This document shows, in pieces, positions 1 to 10,159 of a DNA stretch of 60,267 nucleotides. The notes beneath the pieces were generated by a model. It worked only from the letters and a program-made list of their open reading frames with translations, was not told where the DNA came from and did no database searches. Each line of letters opens with the position of its first letter. Positions within the stretch are counted from its first letter, which is position 1. Source of the stretch: Planctomycetia bacterium (GTDB lineage Bacteria > Planctomycetota > Planctomycetia > Pirellulales > Thermoguttaceae); contig JAUNBG010000021.1 of NCBI GenBank assembly GCA_030527205.1, positions 1 through 60,267 of the forward strand, given 5' to 3'. Position numbers and translations under genes: made by a program.

Positions 1-41
1 TAGAAGAAGAAGAAGAAGTAGAATAAGATCTTGCGCACTAT

Positions 42-3000
42 TTGCAGTTTTCCTGGTCGGAAATAACCGATTCGGATGCTCCGGAAAACATCAATTACAT
101 ACTTTATATGGGTAATGATATAATTGGAACAATACCAGGCAACCAGGTCTCCACAACCCTTAATAATGGAACGGTCACTTATTTGAATGGAATCTACACG
201 TTCAAAAGCAATAAAGATTCTTACACCGATCCCAATGCGAACTACTCCTGGTTTGTGGCTTGCGAAAACGCCGATCATTCCGAAGAACATTATTTTTACA
301 CTCAACCGCAATATAAAGGAAACCTTGAACTTTACGGCGGAACCGTCACGGACAACAGCAATCCAAGTTACATTGCACAATCAGGAACCGCCATTGCTGA
401 CGAAAATGGCGTTCTGGAGATCACAACTTCGTCATTTTATCAAACAACTCATCCTATTAATATTATTCTCGAAGGGCGTGTGGTTGACTCGTTTGTTCTG
501 AATTCCATTACATCGTTTCCTCATACATTAAATAATGGCACTCTCAATTACGATCCCGCAACAAAACTGTATACCTACACCATGAGAGGACTTTCGTACT
601 CGGCCGGCGACAGTGTTCAATGGAACATCACCGCTTATGTTGACAACGTTTCCTCGTCGGAAATCCTTCCCAGTTATTATTTTCCATATGACCAGTTTGT
701 CAAGGTTGTTACAACTGTTGTTTCGGAATATTATCAGGACACCAACTCGACCAAATCGCTTCTCCTGACGCAAGATGTTTCGACAACGCTTGAACTTACT
801 ACTGCTCCACGGCAGTCAACGATTGAATCTTCTCATCTTCTCAATGATGATGGCAATATCGTTATCACCACTGTCACAACAACTTACGAAGAAGCAATTC
901 GCGGAGACATCGGAATTTACAATAAAGGACAATTGACCATTGCCGATTCCGATATTAACATCGACAGCAGTAATCTTGTCTATCTCGGTTTTGATCATTT
1001 GCATGGCAGTACCAACCCCGACGGCTCCATAACGTCATTTTATTATGTTCGTGAGATCAATTATCAAGCGGAAAACTCCTTTGTTACGACTTCGGATAAT
1101 ACGATTATTCTCGATTCCTACACCGACCGTCCTACGACGCTTTTGGTTCTCGTCGACACCTACGAAGAGGCTCAGGATAACAGAAACGTTGCTATTGCCG
1201 CTGATTTAATGCAAGACGGAGCGTTCAAACATATTAGCGGATCAATCATCCAGAACGCCATTTTTGATACAAATCCTGCCAATACAACCTATTTGACCTA
1301 TAATAAAACGAATGAACTCGTTTTAGCTTATGGCGAGATTAAATACGTCAACAGCTATACCTATCGAAGCAATGATAAGGGAAATATCGCAACGGTTTTA
1401 CAAATCGAAACGGAATACAGCGACAATTTCATCGGAGGTCAAGATGTGGCGTTGAACAAGATTACCGATTGTTATGCCGAAAATCAAATTGTTTATGCCG
1501 CACAAGGCTCTGGTTACGTTGATCTGATCGGAAATATCATCTATTCCGACGGCAGCTCGGATAACGAAGTCATCATGACATGGACGGACGCCGCAAATGC
1601 TTGCTCCGCAACAGGCTCAGAAACAAATTATGCCGTTACGTTTATCTCGGAAGACGGCACCAGATACACTCACTTCATTGAGTACCATACGTCAACTACG
1701 GATCCGGATCTTGGCTCTTGCGTTTATAACGATGCCAATGGCATTTACACTTACACGATATCGGCGTCAAAACTCACTCACACAACACATTGGGCCTGGT
1801 ATGTTTCGACCAGCGAAACCATCAATGAAGTTGTCAACGGGGACGACACCATCCTTCAAGCCACCTTTAATTGGCGAAACACTTCAACGGGAAATCCTTA
1901 TTATCTTTATGTTGATGGAAATTTCGTCACAACAATCGCTTACGATCCAACCAAAGAAAACTGTTCCTACACGATGACTTTCGGGACAAATCAAAAAAGC
2001 CGCGGCGATATCGTTGAATGGTATGTCAAAGCGGCAAACGGTTTAATCGACGAAGGCGCTGCCTTTTCTCATGAAAATGACATGCTTACCGGAGCGAAAT
2101 ATTATTTCGTCGGTTGGAACACCAAAAGGGACGGCTCCGGAACCTGGATTTATCCGAACAGCATTTCGCAAAAGACGATACAGATTAGCGGATTCGACGT
2201 CGTTTATGCTATTTGGGGATCCAATATCGTCAATACGTTAAACGATACGTCTATCAAAATTGATTCTTACAACAATGCCACGGAAGACCTGACTCCCGGA
2301 TGGACTTCACTTCGGGAAGCGATTCAAATCGTTTTGTTTAACGAACAAGCAAAGGAAAACGATGATTATGACTATGACGAAGCTCGATCGTCCATTGTCT
2401 TTGAATTGGATCCGAACGAATGGGAACAGTCCAGTTTATGGGCCGAGTCTCTCGGTTGGGTTTCCAACGGCTCCGACGATTATTTGGTCAAATTTTTCCC
2501 GACGACAATGACTTTTGCCGTTACTTTGGGAACGCTTCCAACGATCACTTCCGCGTTAAATATTGACGTTGCTTCCATTGAAAACGGAGTTTACGCCAAT
2601 CGAAAGGGAACATCACTCCAAATGAACGGAAGCGCTTCCGGAGGAATCACAACGATTACCTGGGCACACGATCCCGATGAAACCACGGATTCCGTCTATT
2701 ATCTTTACATTGACGGAAATATCGTCGGACAACTCGACGCAAACATTGGATCCACTGAAAATTACAGTTTAACGTTGAGCTCTGGCGTCACCGGTCTGGT
2801 TTACAACGAAGATTTCCAATATAACATCGTTATGGCCAAAAAAGAAACAGCCGTCGCGAATCCCGAGAAATATTATTCATTTTCATGGAAAGCAACACAA
2901 GACGCAAGTTCATATATTCTCCGAATAAATGAAAGAAATCCCGTTAAAATTGATGCGACCACCAATCGATATACAGACACAGAGAACTATCGACTCTTTT

Positions 3001-6000
3001 ATGATTACGCGGAGAAAACTTACACTTACGTTGACAAAACAGCAACCACATCGGAAATTGAGATTTCTTATGACGTCATTCCGCAATTTACAAGCGTTGT
3101 CGACGAATCGAATACGGTTTCATTTCTTTGGAATGAAACCAACGATGTTTCGAAATATCATCTCTTTTACACAAATGGAGAAACACCCACAGAGGTTTTT
3201 GTCTCTGGAAATAGCTATTCCTTCAACTCTCTTGAGCCCATTGGAACGGCTTACTCCTGGTATGTCATTTCACAGAAAGAAATTACAGCCCAAGAGACCA
3301 CAACCAGAATCTCATGGAATTCCATTTCCGATGCTGCATCCTATATTATTACACTATATGATTCGAATAACAACATCACTTGTTCGGAACCGGTCTCCTC
3401 GACCAGTATCACCTTTACAAGCGAAGCCCTTACTCCTGGACATGTTTACACTTACGAAGTTCAACCGGTTTATAAAAACACAGCAAACGCTGTTATTTCT
3501 GACGTCACCATATCGTTAAACGGTTACACTTCCTGCGATGTTTACATCAATGAAGAAAAAGTTGCTTCCAACATGACCGGAAATTACACCACATCGTTCC
3601 TTGCCGGAACAACCTATAATTATCGAATTACAGAAGCCAATTCGACTCCGGCGACAACATCAGGAACAGCGGGAACGGCCGAAATCGGATTTTCGACGAT
3701 TAACTGGACAAACACATCCAACGCGGCCTATTACGAGATTTATATTGACGGAAATCATGTTGAAACGGTTCTTGCACAATCAAGCAATGGAACCTATTCC
3801 GGTCAAAACGGCACAGCTTACTTTTATAACACCGATTCCGGTTACTCATATAAAATCAATCGAAGCACCGGCACTGTCACGGAATATGAAATTGTTCCGG
3901 TTCTCTTCTTTCAAACAGGAACTGGCACCGCTGATTCTAATGGATACGCCACGATTAACTGGAATGCGATCGCCGATGCGGTTTCCTATGAACTTTATAT
4001 CAATAACACACTTGCAACCACCGTCGATAACGCAACGCTTCAATACGAATTGAACAACGAAATGAAACTTGAGGCGAACGAAACCTTTACTTGGTGGGTC
4101 AATCCTGTTTTTGAAGCGACCGTTGCAGCTAATGGCTATGTAACCTTCAACTGGCCTGCCGTTCCCGGTATTTCCTCCTACTCTCTTGCTGTTGAAGGAT
4201 TAGAAACACTCACAATTGATGGCACAACTCACAGCACCTCAACAGGATCACAGCAAGGCGGCAAGTATACCTATCGAGTTCAGCCGTTGGCCAATTCTGT
4301 TACCGGTTCTGTAACCGCCAGCGAGGGAACGCAATGGTATCGAACCCAAACGGATATTGAAATAACCAAAACCATTGACAAATATGTTTACAATGTCAAT
4401 ACCGATGAATATGAAAAAACGACAACCACAGAAACGATATCGAAAACAACGAGTTTGGAATTGACCGTCGATAATTTATATGCTTTATACGGAAATAACG
4501 GCAAAACAACAACTACCGTTGAAAAAATTCAGACGGGACAAGGTGACGATTACGAGATTGTCACCATTAAAACCAATAACAAGCGAACCAATGTTGTTCC
4601 CATTTCAGGCGTTACGTCCATCACCCCGGAAAGCACTTCGCGTATCATGGTCATTTCAGCGGGTTCCAATGAAAGCAGCGTTGACAATCCGGTTTTCATT
4701 AACGGACTTGACTTTACGAACGGCGGAATTTTCAACAGTGAAGCCAATACCGGTCGGGACGGCGGAGCAATCGCCATTCTCAATATGGATTCCTATGTGT
4801 TCGTTGAAAATGCTGTCTTTACAAATAACAAGGGTAAATACGGCGGTTCCATAAACAACTGGGGACATCTTACCGTTCATGACTGTGTCTTTACCGACAC
4901 ATTTGAAACACAATATGATGGAAATGGACATCTTGTTCTGTCGACAGAAGGTTTCTATTATAACGCCCATTACGGCGGCGCTCTGTATAATGTCGGAACC
5001 ATGTCGGTTATTAACACGACCATTGAGAATATGAGAGTTACAGGCACAGGCGGAGGCATCGCCAATTGCTACACCACTTACACACCTTTCCTTTCAAAGG
5101 AAACCGCATTGGGGGTTCTCACCGTTTCCGGATCGGTGATCGAATACTGTTCCGCCGTTTTAAATCCCGAGTACGAATGGTATTCCGAACAACATTACGG
5201 TTATGGCGGCGGAATCTCCAACTGGGGAACCGCCACGATTAAAGATAACAGTCGTATTACAAACTGTTACGCTGCGGAAAATGGCGGCGGAATCACCAAC
5301 GGTTATTATTTGTCGGCGTATAATACGCAAAGTTCCATGCTCATTACGAATTCGTTTATTTCAAACAACACAGCCGGTTACTTTGGCGGCGGTCTGATCA
5401 ATGGAAGCGTTTTAACACTCGAAGGAGCTAGTGTCACTAAGAATAAAGCCATCTTGAGAAACGGCGGCGGGATCGCCAATACGAAATATGATGATCCTTC
5501 GGAATATTTACGAGACGGCTCCGTCGATGTATCCGAGTGGACTGACAGGAAAGGAGCAGGCGTTCTAAACATTTTGAGTTATAATGATAAGGAATCCCAA
5601 ATCAATGAAAATATAGCCGTTAACGGAAGCGGCGGAGGAATCTCCGATTGGGGAGAAAGTATCAACATTGCCCTTAATACGTTTATTTCTCTCAATGTAG
5701 CGAAAAAATACGGGGGCGGGATTATAACAACGCATGAAATCGATACATCCGGATTCGTTGGTTTCGCCCATGTTGGAAAGGCCTCGACGAATTCAGCTGA
5801 AGAGTTCCCTGCGACCAATGACATTTATCGTCTCAATGTTGATATTAGAAGCCAAAGTATTAACTCGTTACAACTTGTTTCTCAAGCCGCGCCAGGAAGC
5901 GAAATTCTGGTCAACTCGCAGGCACTCAATGAAGTTAAAACGATTTCAGCAACGGAACTCGTTTTGCCCCAGGATCTTGGTCTTACCGTTGGAGAAAACA

Positions 6001-6794
6001 AGTTGCTTGTCATGTTGCGTGACGCCGATGGAACCCTGACCGAACCTTATATGTTAACCATTGTTGTTGACGATGTTGCGCCCATTGTTTTAGTCGATAA
6101 AACAACCTATGCCGATTCCCGTTTGTTGAAATTCGATTTATCGCTCGACTCAACCGCGTCGCCACTCAATTGGGTTATCGATTGGGGCGATGGTCAAACG
6201 TCAACAAGTCAATCGAACGCACAAAATTTGAGTTCGTTGCATTTTTATGAAGAAGCAGGAACTTACAATGTAATTCTTGAACTGACCAATAATAATGGAA
6301 CAACGTTGCGGGTTCTGCTTGCGACTCATGAAGTCGTCATGCCGTTGATTAATTCGTCAACCGAAGTCACAGCAAGCGTTGTTTCAACTTCCGAAAAAGT
6401 TGACGTTCTGACCGTCATTGATGACACAACTGACGTTTCGGATTCAGCAATCCCATTGTTGGTTGATGTCAATGGTTCGAATATCGATTTGGATAATGCA
6501 ACAGAAATGATTCCGGTTTTCGATCCGATGATGTCCGTAAGACAAACGTTTTCCTATGCCATTCCGGAATCGATGATTTGCGTCAACGATTTCCTGTCGA
6601 ACACCGATCTGAAGTCCGAAGCGATTACGGAACTTCTGGCAAACGATCTTGTTATCGATGACGTTTTGAATGACTTCGACTGGATTGAAAATGAATCGAA
6701 TCTGGACTCGGACACCTGGTTCCCGTCCGAAGAATCCAAAGATCTCTTCGATCTGGAAACCCTTTTACTTGAAACGATTCAAGACACAATTTGA
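42..6794 (+). CDS. Giant secreted repeat protein with Fn3-like repeats, beta-helix and PKD-like domain (5' end uncertain)
   Basis: About 2250 residues from a TTG codon, with no signal peptide and no clear ribosome site. An in-frame TAA lies at 24-26, and the reading resumes in mid-domain, so the true 5' end may lie upstream. Seen: at least eight repeats of a pattern like F/I-x-W-(x)n-A-x-x-Y-x-L-Y-x-x-G (near residues 4, 605, 872, 946, 1024, 1086, 1217, 1302, 1365), which looks Fn3-like. A Listeria-Bacteroides-type repeat (GW, DGSG, YAIW) lies around residues 687-726, and a SLREAI motif near 756. Gly-rich GG-x-I-x-N turns from about 1540 to 1893 fit a right-handed parallel beta-helix of the polymorphic outer membrane type. 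A PKD-like segment with DWGDG lies near 2045-2097. The tail is acidic, and I see no dockerin or membrane anchor. It is probably an adhesin or glycan-binding surface protein; the specific role is unknown. Confidence 0.75.
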   Translation: MQFSWSEITDSDAPENINYILYMGNDIIGTIPGNQVSTTLNNGTVTYLNGIYTFKSNKDSYTDPNANYSWFVACENADHSEEHYFYTQPQYKGNLELYGGTVTDNSNPSYIAQSGTAIADENGVLEITTSSFYQTTHPINIILEGRVVDSFVLNSITSFPHTLNNGTLNYDPATKLYTYTMRGLSYSAGDSVQWNITAYVDNVSSSEILPSYYFPYDQFVKVVTTVVSEYYQDTNSTKSLLLTQDVSTTLELTTAPRQSTIESSHLLNDDGNIVITTVTTTYEEAIRGDIGIYNKGQLTIADSDINIDSSNLVYLGFDHLHGSTNPDGSITSFYYVREINYQAENSFVTTSDNTIILDSYTDRPTTLLVLVDTYEEAQDNRNVAIAADLMQDGAFKHISGSIIQNAIFDTNPANTTYLTYNKTNELVLAYGEIKYVNSYTYRSNDKGNIATVLQIETEYSDNFIGGQDVALNKITDCYAENQIVYAAQGSGYVDLIGNIIYSDGSSDNEVIMTWTDAANACSATGSETNYAVTFISEDGTRYTHFIEYHTSTTDPDLGSCVYNDANGIYTYTISASKLTHTTHWAWYVSTSETINEVVNGDDTILQATFNWRNTSTGNPYYLYVDGNFVTTIAYDPTKENCSYTMTFGTNQKSRGDIVEWYVKAANGLIDEGAAFSHENDMLTGAKYYFVGWNTKRDGSGTWIYPNSISQKTIQISGFDVVYAIWGSNIVNTLNDTSIKIDSYNNATEDLTPGWTSLREAIQIVLFNEQAKENDDYDYDEARSSIVFELDPNEWEQSSLWAESLGWVSNGSDDYLVKFFPTTMTFAVTLGTLPTITSALNIDVASIENGVYANRKGTSLQMNGSASGGITTITWAHDPDETTDSVYYLYIDGNIVGQLDANIGSTENYSLTLSSGVTGLVYNEDFQYNIVMAKKETAVANPEKYYSFSWKATQDASSYILRINERNPVKIDATTNRYTDTENYRLFYDYAEKTYTYVDKTATTSEIEISYDVIPQFTSVVDESNTVSFLWNETNDVSKYHLFYTNGETPTEVFVSGNSYSFNSLEPIGTAYSWYVISQKEITAQETTTRISWNSISDAASYIITLYDSNNNITCSEPVSSTSITFTSEALTPGHVYTYEVQPVYKNTANAVISDVTISLNGYTSCDVYINEEKVASNMTGNYTTSFLAGTTYNYRITEANSTPATTSGTAGTAEIGFSTINWTNTSNAAYYEIYIDGNHVETVLAQSSNGTYSGQNGTAYFYNTDSGYSYKINRSTGTVTEYEIVPVLFFQTGTGTADSNGYATINWNAIADAVSYELYINNTLATTVDNATLQYELNNEMKLEANETFTWWVNPVFEATVAANGYVTFNWPAVPGISSYSLAVEGLETLTIDGTTHSTSTGSQQGGKYTYRVQPLANSVTGSVTASEGTQWYRTQTDIEITKTIDKYVYNVNTDEYEKTTTTETISKTTSLELTVDNLYALYGNNGKTTTTVEKIQTGQGDDYEIVTIKTNNKRTNVVPISGVTSITPESTSRIMVISAGSNESSVDNPVFINGLDFTNGGIFNSEANTGRDGGAIAILNMDSYVFVENAVFTNNKGKYGGSINNWGHLTVHDCVFTDTFETQYDGNGHLVLSTEGFYYNAHYGGALYNVGTMSVINTTIENMRVTGTGGGIANCYTTYTPFLSKETALGVLTVSGSVIEYCSAVLNPEYEWYSEQHYGYGGGISNWGTATIKDNSRITNCYAAENGGGITNGYYLSAYNTQSSMLITNSFISNNTAGYFGGGLINGSVLTLEGASVTKNKAILRNGGGIANTKYDDPSEYLRDGSVDVSEWTDRKGAGVLNILSYNDKESQINENIAVNGSGGGISDWGESINIALNTFISLNVAKKYGGGIITTHEIDTSGFVGFAHVGKASTNSAEEFPATNDIYRLNVDIRSQSINSLQLVSQAAPGSEILVNSQALNEVKTISATELVLPQDLGLTVGENKLLVMLRDADGTLTEPYMLTIVVDDVAPIVLVDKTTYADSRLLKFDLSLDSTASPLNWVIDWGDGQTSTSQSNAQNLSSLHFYEEAGTYNVILELTNNNGTTLRVLLATHEVVMPLINSSTEVTASVVSTSEKVDVLTVIDDTTDVSDSAIPLLVDVNGSNIDLDNATEMIPVFDPMMSVRQTFSYAIPESMICVNDFLSNTDLKSEAITELLANDLVIDDVLNDFDWIENESNLDSDTWFPSEESKDLFDLETLLLETIQDTI

Positions 6795-7632
6795 ACTTCT
6801 TTACCTATTTGAGTGAATGGAGCGTTATTTGGGCCATAAAGACATTTTTTATCAAGGTTACAGTTCATGTCTACAATCACGTTTACAATCATGTTTACAA
6901 AATTGAATGGACATTGAAACCAAAAACATCGAAATAATTTTCTTTATGGCCTGAAAAACCTTTCACTTCCAAGAGGTTACTCTCCTTTTTTTGCGAAGGA
7001 AGTTCCATTGCAACCATGAGGGCGTTGTTTCCCCGTAAGGCGAAGTCTGCATTCACAGAAAATAATGGCAAGACTTCGGTTTTTATTTTGTGTGTATAAG
7101 TCCGTTTTCCATTCCAGAAAGGAATCCGTTCACGGAAACTTCGTCGAAATCAAGAAATAGCGGCCGCAGTTAAATATACAGCGTTTTCCCCGATCTTTGT
7201 AACGAATGGAAATTTTCGCGCAGCGACGCGGCAACGCGGCGGAAACGCAAAAACGCTGTTTTTGGAACTTCCGATTTTATCGTTATTTAACTCGTTTTAA
7301 AAACGGCGGTTCCATTGGAAAAAGATTCGCTTGGGGAGTTTTTATTCTCTTCGCTGCGCAAAAATCCTTTTTTAAAAGGAACTTCGAACTCAATCGCGCA
7401 AAAGGAAAAAATCGTTGTGAACGGATACGATGATTCTTTATAAGTCGGCGAATTTTCGCTTTTCTGCTGTTTAAAACGACTCTTCGCGAAAAAGAATATG
7501 CCGTCGCTGTAATATTCTATCGGATCTGGAAACGCTTTTTTAGTTGAGGGTTGAATGTTGAAAGCACAGGTTTAATGTGTTACGAAAAAAGAACTTTTGA
7601 GAACGAAACAGCTTAAAGAGGGCTCTTCTGTT
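6795..7632. other. Intergenic region, no supported gene
   Basis: This stretch of about 840 bases lies between the giant surface protein and the convergent polysaccharide cluster. A short Arg-rich reading frame at 7206-7433 has no protein-like features and no ribosome site. It holds an 11-base inverted repeat (separate entry) and a run of similar phrases around 6857-6900 (variants of GTTTACAATCATG). No terminator with a clear stem and T-run was found. Confidence 0.6.
6832..6952. repeat. 11-bp inverted repeat flanking about 100 bp
   Basis: GGCCATAAAGA at 6832-6842 is matched exactly by TCTTTATGGCC at 6941-6951. The spacing of about 98 bases is long for a terminator. It could be the scar of a small element or chance. 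Confidence 0.4.
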
Positions 7633-8757
7633 TTACATATTTTTGTGCCAAATAAAGCGGTTGATATAATCGGTATAACTTAAAATGATACGAACAACTT
7701 TTTCCGAAACATTGGGCATACTGTAATCGGCAATTTGTCGCAAGGTTCGTTCTTTTCCGCGATTCTGCCATTGTAAAATATCAATTGCTTCTTTAATTCG
7801 TCCCCATTCATAACCGGTCATCATTGTAGCCGCTTCTTCCATAGCTTCGGGTCGTTCGTGTGCATTTCGAATATTAAGAGCGGGAAAATTGAGAATTGAT
7901 GACTCTTCGTTAATTGTTCCGCTGTCCGAAAGGACCACAAAAGCGTTCATCTGAAGAGCGTTATAATTATGAAATCCAAGCGGTTTCATCAGTTCAACCA
8001 AAGGATGAAGAGAAACGCCATTGCTCTCAATCTGTTTTCGTGTTCGCGGATGAGTCGAAAAAATGATTCGCTTTTGATAGGTTTCGCCCAACGCGTTTAA
8101 CAAGAGGATCAATTTTTCAAATTGAACCAAATCGTCGATATTTTCTTCGCGATGTGAACTGAAGACAAAATAATCAAACTTTTTTAGCGCTAATCGATTC
8201 AAAATGTCAGACTTTTCAATTTTGGGACGATAATAGTTCAAAACTTCAAACATTGGACTTCCAGTTTTGATCACACGATCAGGCGAAAGTCCTTCTCGCA
8301 AAAGATATTCGCGCGAAATATCGCTGTAAGGCATATTAATATCGCTAATATGATCGACGATTTTACGATTGATCTCTTCCGGAACCCGTTGATCAAAACA
8401 TCGATTGCCCGCTTCCATATGAAAAACCGGAATCTTGCGTCGCTTGGCAGGATAAGCGGCCAAACAACTGTTTGTATCGCCCAGAATAAGAATGGCATCG
8501 GGATTTTCTTCAAGAAGGACCTGATCAACTTTGGCAATAATCGCGCCAACCGTTTCTGCTGCCGATCCAACTGCCGCATTGAGAAAATAATCCGGCTTTC
8601 GAATATCAAGATCATCGAAAAAAATCTGATTAAGCTCATAATCATAATTTTGACCTGTATGAACGATTTTATGATCGACATAACGGTCAAGCGCGGCCAT
8701 AACTCTCGACAATCGAATGATTTCCGGTCGAGTTCCGACAATGGTCAAAACTTTCAT
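7633..8757 (-). CDS. wecB: Non-hydrolysing UDP-N-acetylglucosamine 2-epimerase family
   Basis: At 374 residues it matches the family length. It carries the N-terminal GTRPE motif (residues 8-12), HTGQN (33-37), GDTNS (93-97), HMEAG (113-117) and, near the C-terminus, SDSGT followed by EE. These are the nucleotide-binding and catalytic signatures of the GT-B-fold 2-epimerases that interconvert UDP-GlcNAc and UDP-ManNAc. The stretch around HMEAGNRCFDQRVPEE is reminiscent of the FnlC/WbjD/CapG branch, which acts on 6-deoxy UDP-HexNAc sugars, so the substrate could differ from that of WecB. No FnlA or FnlB partners are in view. A GGAG ribosome site sits about 9-11 bases before the ATG. It is the last gene of the minus-strand polysaccharide cluster and supplies a nucleotide-sugar precursor. 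Confidence 0.9.
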   Translation of the reverse strand: MKVLTIVGTRPEIIRLSRVMAALDRYVDHKIVHTGQNYDYELNQIFFDDLDIRKPDYFLNAAVGSAAETVGAIIAKVDQVLLEENPDAILILGDTNSCLAAYPAKRRKIPVFHMEAGNRCFDQRVPEEINRKIVDHISDINMPYSDISREYLLREGLSPDRVIKTGSPMFEVLNYYRPKIEKSDILNRLALKKFDYFVFSSHREENIDDLVQFEKLILLLNALGETYQKRIIFSTHPRTRKQIESNGVSLHPLVELMKPLGFHNYNALQMNAFVVLSDSGTINEESSILNFPALNIRNAHERPEAMEEAATMMTGYEWGRIKEAIDILQWQNRGKERTLRQIADYSMPNVSEKVVRIILSYTDYINRFIWHKNM

Positions 8758-8843
8758 AATATACTGTCTCCATTTTTAAACTGATAACTCAAACAGTAAA
8801 CGTTTCATTTTTTATTTTTTCGCAGAGACCCAGAGGAAAGAGC

Positions 8844-8954
8844 AGGAAGTTCTAAAAACCTTTTTTTACAATAAACATCATTCGAAAAACATCACGAAAA
8901 TCGGTTCCTGTGGCCGAGACGCCCGCGTTTCCAAAGGGTTTTAGAACATTCTTA
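8844..8954 (+). repeat. Dispersed palindromic repeat, copy A
   Basis: It begins AGGAAGTTCTAAAAACC and ends in GGTTTTAGAACATTCTT, a slightly decayed version of the TTTTTAGAACTTCCT end seen elsewhere. The interior shows TTTTACAATAAAC, GAAAATCGGTTCCTG and a CGAGAC core. It lies between the pyruvyl transferase and 2-epimerase genes and is non-coding. Confidence 0.8.
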
Positions 8955-8992
8955 AAGAATCAATCAGAGAATTATTCGTCACCAAACTTTCT

Positions 8993-10099
8993 TCAGGACA
9001 TTTCAAGCTGTTTTAATAAAAAGGCTTGGGAAAAATCTCTTTTCTTCTGAATTGCCAAATCGGTTTGCGCAAAATCAATCGATTGAAAAAGCGACTCATT
9101 TAAGCAACTGTCGTCTAAAATCAAACGATTTTCAAGTCCAGTCCATGAAAGAAAATCGGTAATTCGTTCGTTCATTTTGATATGAGGCAATAAAATCGCA
9201 AAAGATTTATGAAACAGCGTCGAAAATAATGTCGCATGATATGAAGCAGCTAAAACGAAATCAGCATGAACCAGCCAGGAGAGAATTTCTTCAGGGCCAA
9301 GATTTGTTAAATGTAAATCGCAATCGCAATGTTTTCCAAATCCGCCGATATAAACAACCTTCAAATTCAAAGATTGCGCAATAAATCGAATCGATTGATT
9401 TAATAATTCCGAAACAGGAGTTAAATAGACCAGCATATATTTTTGACAGGGGACCTTGCCAATAAACGGCTCGTAATCCTTTCGCTCGAGCAATAAAACA
9501 GGATCAACAACATGATGAACGTTGTTTAATCCCGACTCTTTTAACTGCTCAACGGAAACTCTTTCGCGAACCCCAAGAGCAATAAAATCTTGAATCTGCT
9601 CCTTTAACGAGTTTATTTCCTCTTGATCAAAGCGACGTCCCAAACTCGTTCCAAACGAAAACTTTTTTCCATTAATAAAAGGCAACTTAAAAGCCGGATC
9701 ATTTCCACAGGAATGCAAATCATTCCATAATTGATCCCCTCCGACAATATAAAAGTCGGAATTTTGTGGATATTTTTTCAACGACTCGAAATTCAAATAA
9801 CTTCGTTCCGAAAGAACAACGTTTTTCGCGAGAAATTGACGAACTTTCCTTCTTTTTTGCAAATAGTCGCGATAATAAAGGAACTTGGCAATCGTCTGCC
9901 TGATCGTTCCCCTTCGAGAATAAACAGGGAAATAATCAATAATCTCAACCTCAAAGTTCGTTCGATCTTTTAAAAATTTAAACAGGGCATAAGCTTGGAA
10001 ATTTGAGCCGAAATTTGAAATATTATGGATTGTCAACAAAGAAATTTTTCGTTGGTCGATATTATTGCTGCGATATTCCGTCAATTGATTTTTCTCCAT
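8993..10099 (-). CDS. Polysaccharide pyruvyl transferase family protein
   Basis: It has 368 residues. The N-terminal HNISNFGSNFQAYAL motif, VGGDQLWND near residue 120 and ASYHATLFSTL in the C-terminal third are the recognisable signatures of the CsaB/WcaK/EpsI family. That family transfers pyruvate from phosphoenolpyruvate to sugar residues or serves related transferase roles. It is cytoplasmic, with no signal peptide. It sits 60 bases downstream of the Wzy/EpsG-like gene in the same direction, consistent with one polysaccharide operon. The product would be an acidic pyruvylated glycan, which can anchor SLH-type or other surface proteins in some bacteria. The acceptor cannot be predicted. No good ribosome site precedes the ATG. 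Confidence 0.88.
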   Translation of the reverse strand: MEKNQLTEYRSNNIDQRKISLLTIHNISNFGSNFQAYALFKFLKDRTNFEVEIIDYFPVYSRRGTIRQTIAKFLYYRDYLQKRRKVRQFLAKNVVLSERSYLNFESLKKYPQNSDFYIVGGDQLWNDLHSCGNDPAFKLPFINGKKFSFGTSLGRRFDQEEINSLKEQIQDFIALGVRERVSVEQLKESGLNNVHHVVDPVLLLERKDYEPFIGKVPCQKYMLVYLTPVSELLNQSIRFIAQSLNLKVVYIGGFGKHCDCDLHLTNLGPEEILSWLVHADFVLAASYHATLFSTLFHKSFAILLPHIKMNERITDFLSWTGLENRLILDDSCLNESLFQSIDFAQTDLAIQKKRDFSQAFLLKQLEMS

Positions 10100-10159
10100 T
10101 TTCGTTTTTTATCAATATGCTCAAACATCGTCCAGCCCGGGCAAAACTCAAGTTCCAAT

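Noticed and set aside
7206..7433. A short Arg-rich frame in the first intergenic region
   Set aside because: No start signal, no hydrophobic or domain pattern, and composition typical of translated non-coding DNA.
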